64,000 nt of DNA from Podospora bellae-mahoneyi. Taxonomy: Eukaryota > Ascomycota > Sordariomycetes > Sordariales > Podosporaceae. The notes beneath the pieces are model-generated. The model worked only from the letters and a program-made list of their open reading frames with translations, searched no databases and was not told the DNA's origin. Both the position numbers and the translations under genes were made by a program. Shown piece by piece: positions 23,554 to 34,876 of this stretch (position 1 is its first letter; every line of letters begins with the position of its first letter). The stretch covers positions 2,604,001 through 2,668,000 of the forward strand of contig NC_085885.1 of the NCBI RefSeq assembly GCF_035222275.1, in the 5' to 3' direction.

Positions 23554-23995
23554 TTTGGCAATTGAGGTGATAGAATGTAGATTGACGAGGCAAGGAACGG
23601 TGATGTTGTTCAGTGACCGTGTCGTCTTCCAGCCAGCAATCTCAAGATTGGACCACCAGCCTCAAAGTCGGCCAATGAATAATGAATTGAACACCATCTG
23701 AAATGTGCCAAGACACTGCTCAGCTCAGGCCCAAGCTTAAGGGACGTGTTTCCACTGTCAGGGGTCTCCTTTGGAGGTAATCGCCATTGGCCGAAGCTCG
23801 CCGGCGGCCCCGCAGCGGGATGGACGGTGGATGGTCACAAAAATTTCCCTGGCGGGACCCCCAACATTTTTTGGGGGAAGCGCGTTTCTCGTCTCCAAGC
23901 CCGAGCCATCCGGACCCTTTCAACCTTATTTCAGGACAAGACACCACTGCATCCGGGAACATCGCCATCTCGGAATACGCACGGCGATCAGACAC
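23554..23995. promoter_or_regulatory. Shared promoter region ERG28 / IFA38
   Basis: 442 bp between the divergent start codons, with no gene. Both genes serve ER lipid synthesis, so shared control is plausible but not shown by any motif I can identify. Confidence 0.5.
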
Positions 23996-25083
23996 ATGGC
24001 TTCGCAAATCGCCCAGCTCCTGGAGAAGGCTCTCCACTTCTGGAATGCTGTCCCTCAGCCACTCCAGTACACCTTTGCTGCTCTCGGCGCTCTCTACGTT
24101 CTGAAGGGCGCTCTCAGCTTCGTCCGCCTCCTCTTGAACTCATTCATTCTCAGCGGTCCCAACGTAGGTGGCTTCACCTTTGGACAAAAATACACCAGAA
24201 GCATGCTAACCTCTCAATCTCGGAACAGCTTCGCAAGTATGGCAAGAAGGGCACCTGGGCCGTCGTCACCGGTGCGTCTGATGGTCTCGGCAAGGAGTTC
24301 GCCTCTCAGCTCGCCTCCAAGGGCTTCAACCTCGTCCTCGTCTCCCGCACCCAGTCTAAGCTCGATGCTCTCGCCAAGGAGTTGCGTTTGAAGTGGTCCG
24401 GTCTCGAGACCAAGGTTCTCGCCATGGATTTCTCCCAGGACAACGATGAGGACTACGAGCGCCTGGCCAAGCTGATTGCTGGTCTTGATGTCGGTATCTT
24501 GATCAACAACGTCGGCCAGTCTCACAGCATCCCCGTATCCTTCCTCGATACCGAGAAGACCGAGCTCCAGAACATTGTCACCATCAACTGCCTCGGCACT
24601 CTCAAGACCACCAAGGTCGTTGCTCCCATCCTCGCTGCTCGCAAGAAGGGTCTCATTCTCACCATGGGCTCCTTCGCCGGCACCATGCCCACCCCCTACC
24701 TCGCCACCTACAGCGGCAGCAAGGCTTTCCTCCAGCACTGGAGCTCTTCTCTCGCCTCGGAGCTTGCCCCTCATGGCGTTGATGTTCAGTTTGTCATCTC
24801 TTACCTCGTCACCACTGCCATGAGCAAGGTTCGCCGTACCAGCCTCCTCATCCCTGGCCCCAAGCAGTTTGTCAAGGCTGCCCTTGGCAAGATTGGTCTC
24901 GACAGCAACGAGAACTTTCCCAACACCTATACCCCCTGGTGGAGCCACAACGTGTTTAAGTGGATCATTGACAGCACTGTTGGCAACACCAGCGCTTTCA
25001 CTATCTGGCAGAACAGGAAGATGCACGTTGACATCCGCAACCGTGCCCTCCGGAAGGCTGCCCGTGAGGCCAAGAAGCAGTAA
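23996..25083 (+). CDS. IFA38: Very-long-chain 3-oxoacyl-CoA reductase (IFA38-like), two exons
   Basis: Model join(23996..24163,24229..25083), 340 aa. Exon 1 (56 codons, [15 protein letters not shown]...) supplies an N-terminal membrane anchor ([23 protein letters not shown]). The intron 24164-24228 has branch GCTAAC and joins GPN to [19 protein letters not shown]. The enzyme performs the second step of fatty-acid elongation at the ER, reducing 3-ketoacyl-CoA with NADPH. Motifs: [11 protein letters not shown], the acidic and Asn loop ILINNVGQS, Ser in MGSFAG, and the YSGSK catalytic pair. The C-terminus is strongly basic. The longer upstream open frame to 23746 is rejected because it lacks the anchor. 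Confidence 0.94.
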
Positions 25084-25956
25084 AGGGTTGCCTTGGGGAT
25101 AATGTAAGAGTAATGAAGGCATGGATGGGTTAGGAAAGGAAGAAAAATAGGGTAGCAATGGTATTCATGGAAAAAGCGTCCATTTGGCGGGGTACATGAT
25201 GAGCCGATGCTTTAGTTTGTAGACTGTTGTAATGACTCTGATTGGTTCTCGAGTTTTTGGATCTGCATAGACATGGTATAACCATTTATTCTCTATCTGT
25301 TTCTGTGATATTTGTGAATGACAATGGGTCAGTTGGTCTCCAGTTGCTGTTCTAACACCAATGTCAACAACAAAACAAGCCCTTGGAGCAAGTGGTGACA
25401 GTGACGTGGTGGATGTGGTCTGTGCGTGCCAGTTGAGAGCTTGAACTTTGAAGGCGGTGACAGAGAGGGCTGCTCCCAATAAGGCTTAGCGCCTTCTACC
25501 GTCCCATGCAGCGCGTTCGCGTGTCCGTGCCATTCAGGTCGCCGCCAATGATCCTTGCTCTCCAAAAATTGTTTACGGCCAGCCTCTTTCTTGTTTCCTG
25601 CCACTGACTGCGAAGGCGCCCATTCATCGTGACCACCGTCCCTTGCAACCGAAAAATACCACAGCGAGCTTCCCGACAGCCCTGGAAGCATCTATTTGAG
25701 CTATAATCGCGATACGAATCACGGAATCTCTACGAAACAGCTGTTGATTGCATCAGCCGGGGATAGAAAGAGCTTGGTTTGGTGTTGGTGTTCGTTCGAC
25801 TGGCTGTCGCAGGGCCAAGCAGAGGACAGGAGCCGCAGGAGAACCGAGAGAGACCTTTCATCTCTCGACCTTCAATTGCCTTCCACGAACAGCTCAAAGG
25901 ACCCCCGCGACCTGGGATGAGATTGTCTGCTATTATATTTGCTCGATACCCCGACA
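25084..25956. other. Intergenic region between IFA38 and NUP170
   Basis: About 870 bases holding the IFA38 3' end and the NUP170 promoter. Short frames in all phases have no recognisable similarity. Confidence 0.5.
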
Positions 25957-28900
25957 ATGGAGCCCTCAACGCCCATGCGCCCCATCCCCGGCGCTTACAT
26001 TAACACTCCTGCGCCAAACACCACGCGACGACAACTCTTTACCAACAACCCTGGAAATGGTGTGCCACCACCTATGGCACTCCCACCCGCGAACCCAGTT
26101 GGCCCCGGCACTCAGGCTCTCGTGACAGGCCAGCTTCCGGCACCACCTGTTGCCCGCGCAGACGTCCCTCTGATCGAAACGGCTGGTCATGTTGTCAACT
26201 CAAATCTCCTCAACGATGAGAGCTATCCTGACCTGGACTCATACTGCCGACGTGTGTATCATCTCTACGAGCTTCCGATTATCAGACACTGACAGACCTT
26301 GAAATAGCCGGCGCTTCCTCCGAGTATGACATCCATCCGCCGGACAGGCCATGGGCGCCTTTTCAAAAGACCCATATGTACCAAATTCCTGACCAGATCT
26401 TCGACTTCCTTAATGGGGGAGAGGTCTTCACGAAACTAGGCCTCTTCCCAGAGCTCGGATATGCCTGGGCCTCCATCGATAGTTCGCTCTTCCTCTGGGA
26501 CTACACGCATCCCACGCCAGAACTCATCGGGTACGAGGAATTGACCACCACCATCACCGCCGTTGCCCTCGTTGCGCCAAAGCCAGGCGTATTCGTCAAG
26601 ACCATTACACATATTCTCGTCATCTCCACAACAACCGATGTTGTTCTTGTCGGCGTGGCGGCCGAGACCAACGCGTCGGGAGCCAAGAAGGTCACGCTCT
26701 ACCAAACCAAGATGGCTGTGCACCGTGGTGGCAGCGATGTCAGTTACATCGTCGGAACCGCCAATGGGCGCATCTTTGTCGGTGGCGAAACGGACACCGA
26801 CATCCACGAAATTGTTTACCAGCAAGAAGAGAGATGGTTCTCTAGCAGATGCAGCAAAGTCAACCATACCCATCCCGGCTGGTCCTCTGTTGTACCACTG
26901 ACCAACTTGCCATTTGGCCCCCGGCCACACGAACACCTCGTGGGTCTCTATGTTGACGATACTCGAAACCTTGTCTACTCGCTATCTGACCGGTCGACCA
27001 TCCGAACCTATCACATGGAAGGCCCCGAAAAGCTCACCAAGGTGATTGAGAAGGACAAGACCAGCATCCTCCGCGACTTTGCCCACTTGGCTGCCCCATC
27101 ACCTCTCTTCACCGACAGGACTACCATTGTGTCCCTCAGTCCCATCACCGCCACCGAGACGTCGAAACTCCATCTCATGGCTCTCACCGATACTGGCTGT
27201 CGCCTTCTTCTCAGCGCCACGAGCGCTGCTTCATACACCATCGGCGGCGGGTCATCCACCCTTCCTCCTCAAAGTATGCAGCTGCAGTTTATCAAGTTCC
27301 CTCCCAGGGAGGAGTACCAACGGACTAGGGATCACAGACTCCAACCTATCGAGACGGTACTAGACAAGACATCGCAGCTTCTTGAAACTAGCTCAATGGG
27401 TGTGCGCTTCCCTCCAGGTTACTTCTTTGACGTCGTCCGTGACAGGACCGCTGCTTCGGACAGGCTTTTTATCTCGGCTCCCGATACGGGCCGGATCAAG
27501 TTGACACAGCCTACCTCGGCGCTGAAATACTTTGAGCAGGGCACGTGGATCGACCTCGGCGCTGGCAACCGAACCATTGAGATCGGTTTGACGACCAAGC
27601 CTTTCTCGGCAAACAGTCAACCTCTAGGCTTCGGCAATGAGCTCGCTGTTCAGTTCGACCAGGCTCCCGGGGAGTTTGCGATTCTCACAAACACTGGCGT
27701 ACACATTATTCGCCGGAGAAGGGTGGTGGATATGCTTGCGACTGCCCTCAGATCTGTCCAAGGTCAGGGCGACGACGTGCTAGAGCTGGAGGTTCGCCAC
27801 TTTCTTGCTCAGTACGGGAGAGTGGAAACCTGCTCGGCGGCGCTGGCAGTAGCGTGTGGTCAGGGCAACGACTCGCGGACGGGTATTGGGCGATCCTCGG
27901 ACACTGGCCTTGTGAACCTTGCCCGCTTGGTATTTGTGGAATACGGTGGCCAAGCCAGAGTGGCGGAGTCAGACGGGCGCATGGCCCCTCAGGATTCTGT
28001 TAGGTTATCGTCCCGTCACGATGCGTTGGTGCTGTACTTTACCCGCCTTGTCAGGACACTTTGGAAAACCAAGGTCGTCACGATTGCCAAGGACGGCAAG
28101 GAGGTGACCTCGACCGTAGACGTCAAGAAATTGGTGCAGGTTCAGGAACAGGTCGACCGTCTGGAGAATTTCTTGGAGACCAACAAGGGCACGATCCAAG
28201 GCCTCTCTGGCCCTCCCGGTACTCTGACAAACAGAAATGACGAGATTGCTGCGCAAAAGGAACACCAGGCTTTCCACGGCATGCGTCAGCTCATGAAGAG
28301 TGTGACGGAGGGCATTTCCTTCGTCACTATGCTTTTTAGCGAGAGAGTTGCGGATATCTATAGTCGGCTCGAACCTGCCGACCAACAAAGGCTCTCTCAG
28401 CTTACTTATGAGCACCTGTTCTCCCAGAAGCCCGGAAAAGACCTCGCAAAGGTGTTGGTCAAAGCAATCGTCAACCGCAATATCGCTAATGGCGCCAATG
28501 TGGATACGGTCGCTGATGGCCTAAGGAGACGTTGCGGGAGCTTCTGCTCGCCTGACGATGTGGTCATCTTCAAGGCCCAAGAGCAGTTGCAGCGCGCGAG
28601 TGACCAGGTTGCTAATGCCAGCGCCGCTCGTCTGCTGCTGGCCGAGAGTTTGAGACTCTTTCAGGACGTCGCTGGCAGTCTTTCTGCCGACAACCTCGAG
28701 AGGGCTGTTAACCAGTACATCGAGCTCAAGTACTACGCCGGTGCTGTTCAGCTGTGCTTGGTGGTTGCCAAGGAAAAGGACCGGGGCAACACTGCATTGA
28801 CATGGGTGATGGACAACAGGCCGGCGGGTGATGTTCGTGAGAGGGCGTACAATGCCCGGAAGAGCTGCTACATCCTGATTCAGCAGGTTCTTGACGCGCT

Positions 28901-30323
28901 CGAGGGTTACCTCTCCACGGAGCCTGAGACGATTGATGGGCGCCAAACGGTCGCTGCCACCAAGAGGAAAGAGGCCTACGATGTGGTTAACAACTCGGAT
29001 GATCAAGTGTTTCACATTGACCTGTACGAGTGGTACATTTCCAAGGGCTGGATTGATAGGCTACTTGCCATTGACTCGCCACACGTTGAGGCTTACCTTC
29101 AGCAGCTCTCTGAGCAGAATTACACTCACGCTGACCTCCTCTGCCGGTGGTATACTCACCGCAACTTCTTCTTCCAAGCGGCCCAAGTCCAAGCCAACAT
29201 TGCCAAGTCGGACATGGCCATCCCCATCAAACACCGCATCAAGCTGCTTGGTTTGGCCAAGGCGAATGCCAGTGTCAACACTGCTGGCGTGAGCCGTCAG
29301 CAGCAACAAATGTTGAACCATGAGGTGTCTGAAATGCTCGAGATGGCGCACATCCAGGATGATTTGCTGCAGAGATTGCTTGCAGACGGCCGGATAGACA
29401 ACAGCAGGAAGGCCGAGGTCAATGACCATTTGAACGGGCCGATCCTTAGCGTGAACGAGGTACGTTCGAGTCCCTTTCGTTTACCAACAAGGGACTTGTT
29501 TTGCTAACGTTGTGCTTTCTAGCTCTACAATGACTACATTGACCAAGCCGGGTACTACGACCTCAGCCTCTTGATCTTCCACCTTGCCGACTTCCAAAAC
29601 CACCGCGTCATCGAGGAGACGTGGAGCAACCTCATCCACCAGGTCCACAACGAGACGGAGATCAAGACGGAGCTGTGGAACAAGCGCGACGGGAATGGGG
29701 TACCTGCCGAGCTGCGGGATCAGATCCCCGAGGCTGAGCCGCCGAGGCCGTGGGAGTGTGTAGCGCAGAACGTGCAGATTATTGCTCACCGCGCCTCGCT
29801 GGACAGTCTCGTCTTCCCCGTCGACAAGGTCATCCCGATGGTGTGCGGTTATGCGATTGAGTACAACCAGGATTTGGAGAGCCCCAACTGGCCGATGGCG
29901 CTGTTTCAGCAGCTTCATGTCCCGCATGCGCTTATTGTGCAGGTGTTGGAGGGGATGCTGGATGCGCAGGAGATTCCTTTTGTGGGGAGGAAGAGGAAGA
30001 ATGTGGCTGGCTGGGTTGTTGCTGTTGTGGAGGATTGGGTGACTTCGATTCAGATGAGGGGGGGGAGGAATTCGGCTGATGCTGGGGGGGTTGGGGTTTG
30101 GGTTAGTGAGTTGTTGGGACGGGTGGATGCGTTGCTCAGGCAGTTTCAGTCTGCGGGGGCGAGGACGGAGGCGGATAAGAAGTTGAGAGACGAGGCTGCG
30201 CAGTTGAGGGGGGAGTTGGCTACCGTCAAGAGGAGGGTCGATGGACTTGTAGCTGCGGCGGCGCAGGGGGGGATGGGGGGGAGCGTGATGGGGGGTTTTG
30301 GTTTTAGGGGCGGGCTGGCTTAG
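25957..30323 (+). CDS. NUP170: Inner-ring nucleoporin NUP170 (Nup155 family), three exons
   Basis: Model join(25957..26251,26308..29459,29523..30323), 1415 aa; exon lengths 295, 3152 and 801 fit phase. NUP170/157 (human Nup155) is a scaffold nucleoporin of the nuclear pore inner ring. Parts: a disordered Pro-rich N-terminus (MEPSTPMRPIPGAYINTPAP), a beta-propeller beginning IHPPDRPWAPFQKTHMYQIPD and LGYAWASIDSSLFLWDY, then a long alpha-solenoid (from about residue 500) with segments such as LVRTLWKTKVVTIAKDGKEV. The third exon starts LYNDYIDQAGYYDLSLLIF. Length is normal. The first splice (donor GTGTGT at 26252) is slightly less certain than the second (63 nt). Confidence 0.95.
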
Positions 30324-31412
30324 GAGTCGACTGCTGCTGCTGAGGCTGTTGTGGAGAAGAAAGGGGTGTCACTACCCGGGCGGAGTAAACCCCGTGGGGA
30401 GTATCACGAGGAGGAAGGGAGGAGGATGAAAACGGGGATGAGACTTGGGTAAACTTATGTGGGAGTTTGAAACATAGATTGATTTAGGGGAAAGCGAGCG
30501 GGGAAAAAAAAAGTCGAGATGGGAAGGGAATTTGGGGTTGTTGTTGTTGGCAGCATGGCTTGTGTAGGCAGGGGTTTTGATGTAATGTGTTGTACATAGT
30601 TATGGTGTAGGGATTGTTGGACTTTTTTCAATGTCTTGTTTTGTCTAGCTAGTTTGGGGTGTTTTATGGGATTGGGGAGGGGGAGGGAGAAGGGGGGGAG
30701 AAAAGAAAATAGACAGTTACGTGTCAATTTTGTGTGTGTTTGAGGGTGATAGTGATGATTTAAGTGAGTGTGAGGTTGATGTTTGAATGGGGAGAAATTG
30801 TGGTTGGCATGTGTAAAGGAAGGAGGGAACCTTTACGGAGTCCCTTATTTATCTTATCAGGGCCCCCCTCCCTACCTATTTACTTACCTTTGCTATAATA
30901 TAGTAAAAAGCCTTAAGAGAAAAATAGTAAGCGTTTAACTTATCTTCAAAGGCCCTTGAATTATTTTTAATAGCCTTCAAACTCTATTTCAAAGCCCTTA
31001 TACTATCTTATAAGCCTTTTTACCTATCTTTTGAGGCCTCCTAGTTATTTTTTTAATATCTTTTAACTATTTTTAGAGCCTATTAAATACCTTTCAACCC
31101 TGTATAATTATACTTTATAATATAGTTAAATCCTATATTCAAGGGGGGAGTTGGGAAGATAAATAGGGGGCTCCATATAGGTTCTCTCATCACACACTAC
31201 CTGATCAGGAATGGCTATGTAATCGATGTTATATATCTGTACTTGATGTGCTATCTCTTTTGAAAGGGAAGAAGGAAAGCAGAGAGAGAATGTGGGTATG
31301 CGTGTCGCTGAGGCTCTGAAAAAGGAGGTACATGAAAGAATGTGTGAAATGCCATCGCCTGGGAACACAGTGTGGGTTGGGTTGTTGTGTGATTCATGTC
31401 GGTGGAGGGTTT
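30324..31412. other. Region between NUP170 and the caspase-like gene, with an AT-rich element
   Basis: Holds the NUP170 3' end (G/T-rich to about 30800), the inverted-repeat element at 30838-31173, and the 3' flank of the caspase-like gene. No gene is seen. Confidence 0.5.
30838..31173. mobile_element. AT-rich inverted-repeat element, ~336 bp (MITE-like)
   Basis: The left end reads GAGTCCCTTATTTATCTTAT and the right end, on the other strand, GAGCCCCCTATTTATCTTCC. The interior is about 75% AT and is a string of units such as AAGCCTTTTTACCTATCTTTTGAGG, resembling the interiors of the MITEs at 5768 and 8999 but with different ends. CTATAATATAG near the left end and CTATATTATAAAG near the right end, each read inward on its own strand, add to the inverted symmetry. 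It has no coding capacity. It may be a related or decayed family member. Confidence 0.55.
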
Positions 31413-33692
31413 TTAAGCATGTGCCTCGACCATCGGCTCGATGACAGGGACAACACGAGAGGCTGGTTGATGTTGGGTGTGGTTGGCGGTTTTGGTCTCG
31501 ACCTGAGGGTACAAGTCCTCATGGGTAGTGATAATATCCCACGTCGCAACCTTGAACTCATCCAGAGATCGCAAGTTCTGTACCTCTTCTTCTTCTGGTC
31601 TCGTTGCCTGCCGCGAAGGCATGTTGTTCTGACCTTTCGGGGTGATCTTCTTGAAGAATACGTCCTCGCGGGCATCCTCCGGATGCAGCCAGGCGTGAAG
31701 GTCTGGCTGCGAGTAGTGCGGGAAGTTTGTCGCCTTGCTCGAGATGAGAACTATAATCTTGTCGTACATTTGGAAGCCTAGTTGTTGGGAGGCGGCTTGG
31801 AGCTGTGGGGGGACTGTGATGTTGAGCTTGAACTTGGGGGTCGATGGCCTCTCTGGGGTAGACTTCGAAGCTGTCGGCGCCTTCGTCAGAGAAGATCTGT
31901 GTTATGCCGTAGGTTGGATCAAGGTTGAAAATGGTAATGAATTGGGTGAGGGCTTCCTCTTCTTGGTTTAGTATCCGGATAGGGCGGGGTTCGGTGTTTT
32001 TGAAGACGACCCCGTACTGCACCTTGGCGGGAAGCGTGGGGCTGTTGGACCTGTTGACATCGTGGATCCGTTTTATCTCGAATTCGTACTTAGGGTTCCA
32101 CGGAGTTGTGGAATCTTCACGGGCGGCGAGGTTGGTGAGACGCTGGTAAGGGGAGAGGTGTTGAACGATGAGGGAGAGTGTTCTGGCGATGCTGTCGTCG
32201 TTATGGTCGAGGCTGGGGACATTCTCCATTATCTCTGTGTTGTTGTTGTGGACCAGAAGGCTTGTCCCATCCTCAGAGGGCTTGACGTAAAAGGTGTCAG
32301 GATAAGTGACTTCTGGGACAACATCCGGATCAGAGTGTAGTCTCAAGTCAGCCGTGGGGCGCAATAGGTCTTCCGGCAGCTCTTTCCAGGAGTTTTGGAG
32401 ACGAGTGGCTGCTTGATCAGAAAGATTGACTGTGTCAACGTAGATGACGGGGCGATGGTTGCGTTGGACCAAAACGGCGAACCAACCAACCTTTGGAATA
32501 TTGGCAAGGTTGGATGTGGTCGGAACTCGCGCAGCAGCCGTCATGTTGGTGACCTCGAGAATGATAGCTTCGGCAGCTCGCTCCTCGTCAGGGTTGAGTA
32601 AGCCGAAGGTGAACTGATCCGGTCTGTAGAAGGCGAAGCGGTCCCCAACCTCGACCCCATGAGAAGCACCCTTGCTGATGGTGACAAGAGTGAATCCCAC
32701 TTCTTTCTCTGTCTTTGTGACGTTGCCCTGCATCACGCCTGTAAGAGCCGACTTGGAATTTGTGCCAAAAGCCAGGCGGTTGCGCTTTCCGAGAAGCATG
32801 GGTTGTTGAGGGAAAATGTTGTTGCGGATGCCGGACTTGGATACAAGGTGAGTGATGAGCATATCGTAGGTAATTGGGATGATGGAAGCTTTCAGCGCCG
32901 TCACGGTTTTGTCGAGATGGTATGTCATTGTCCCCCTTCCACCAGTTTCATATGCGAATTCACTTGGCTGACAGGCTGCGAGGAGATTGTGCCTCCTGTT
33001 GCGATACAGCCAGCTCTCCTGCACTATCACGTTGCGGCCATCTCCATCACCACGGCCCCCTTCAGTGCCAGAATCAATCTCATTATCTGAGTCCGAATCG
33101 GGAAAAGAACACCGAATGCTAATACTCTCAAGTCCGGCGGCATCATGCCGTCCAAGGCATCATGTCCACCACCAGAGCCTGAATGCAAGCTGTCCCGATC
33201 GGCGCCTCCTGAATGACAACAATCGAGGGACACAAATACCGTGAGACCCAGTTCATTCAGCCCATCCAAAACATTGGAAAGCTCAACATCCATCAGGGGC
33301 TCTCCCAGAGTGCACAACCCCTCATAGTAGGCACCTGCAGACTTCAAACCACCATTCTCTGGCTTATGGTAGATTGTTTTGGTGCGCATGCCGTGGCCAG
33401 AGTAGTGCAGGAAGAGAAGGGCACCAGGGCCGCTCGCAACCGCTCTTCCGGCGACCTCCTCAATCAGGGCAAGGACATTGGTTTTGGTCGGCAAAGTTTC
33501 CGGTGTCGACCCATGAGGGGACGTGAGGGTATGAACATTGCCGGCTGGAACGCGGAGGGTGGTTGTGAGGAGTGTATCGATGATGTCTACATCCCTGACA
33601 CAACCGTATAGATTTTTGACATTGTTGTACTGCCCGCGGTAGTTGTTGATGCCAATCAACACGGCAAATATCTTCTCAGGTGCGACGGCCAT
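31413..33692 (-). CDS. Caspase-like (C14) protease gene with C-terminal extension; frame interrupted
   Basis: The first part (start MAVAPEKIFAVLIGINNYRG at 33692; upstream Met at 33788 also possible) is a caspase p20-type domain: VLIGINNY, the catalytic His in LLFLHYSGHGM (His codon 33393-33395) and the catalytic Cys in SLDCCHSGG (33216-33218). In another frame from about 33,090 it continues NVIVQESWLYRNRRHNLLAAC and PSEFAYE, the expected small-subunit strand. A beta-rich region of about 350 residues of unknown function follows (GASHGVEVGDRFAFY). A third frame from about 31,830 gives a C-terminus of about 130 residues (FKLNITVPPQLQAASQQLGF, DLHAWLHPEDAREDVFFKK). The two frame changes have no splice sites that fit; the second lies in a run of five Cs, so assembly error is possible. 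It is probably cytosolic and signal-activated. The next gene upstream, divergent, is a CHAT protease. Confidence 0.7.
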
Positions 33693-34876
33693 TGTTGCTG
33701 GGACTGAAAGCTTCCGGTCTTGTGTCTTGAGTGAGGTTGGTAATTTTGGACCCGGCAGGTCAACAAGTGTATTGATGAAACTGATCACCGGGTAGATTGT
33801 GTGGCAGGGAGCATGAGCTTATATCCAAGTCAGTAAGCGTTCGGAGAGGTAGGAAGTCTCAAGACAGTGGATGTCTTTTCCCAGCCTCGAACAGTATGTA
33901 CGGGTCAGGTAACCAGTGCAAGACACGTCACCAAATTGTTGGTGTCAAGTTACCTTGGGAAATACAGAAGGTACGTACCAATGTGATCATTTTGCCATTG
34001 ATATTCCACGCGGCATCGGCGGCAGAAGAAAACATCCAACCGTGAGATGAACGACGGTCACCTTACATATCCCTACAGGTAACTTCCAATGTAACTCTAA
34101 CACTGGGTAGAACTTCATGATTTGATGAACTGCATGCATACCTGATATTTTTTGGGCCGAAGAGTCCAGATCCTCTCTCTAAGGTAAAATCGATAGAACT
34201 GCGCCAAATAAATACCGAGGGCCACACATATGCCAGAACTGCGCCCTTGCATTCGTCAAAAGAGATGTTTTGGAAAAGGCCAGCCAAGACACTGATATAT
34301 GGCCTTTGCGAGTCAGGACTCGTTCGATATTCGACCTGTCAATGTTTAGTGGGTGTCCTTTCTGCCTAACTAAGTCGCAAAGTACCTGCTAGAGATCAAT
34401 GGAAAAGTGTTACATCTGATAACTATCGGCTACAGACTCACGAAAGTGAAAAGATGGAGTGCCCATGACCAAGATGAAAAGCAGGGCGAACACCCCACAC
34501 ATCTACTAAAGTTTCCGATAGCATACATTGGAATCTTGTTGATAATTCCAAGAGTAAAACGGCAAGAAACTGAGCTTGGCATAAGATATGAGTAGATCAG
34601 GCGGTAGTTGAGCATATGCTGGCTGTCCAAACTGAACTACAAGGTCTGACATGCAGAATTTCATGACTGACCCGGAACAGTCATTTTTTGGATCCGAGTT
34701 ACGCGAGTCTGTCATCCCATCCTCCAGAGTTTTCGATCCCAGTTTTGGCAACTTTCTGTCTGAGCTCGAGACGAAATTTACCCCAGCAGCGGCCTTTCTG
34801 CCTCCAGCTTTGATAGTTTGATCTGAGCATCGGCACACATTGTTTCTCCAAGACCACCAACCAGCCATTAGAGGAG
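33693..34876. promoter_or_regulatory. Divergent promoter region caspase-like / TPR-CHAT
   Basis: About 1.2 kb between the two start codons. The frames inside (for example the minus-strand one at 34506-34904) look like chance. The head-to-head arrangement suggests joint expression of the two proteases, but I recognise no binding site. Confidence 0.5.
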
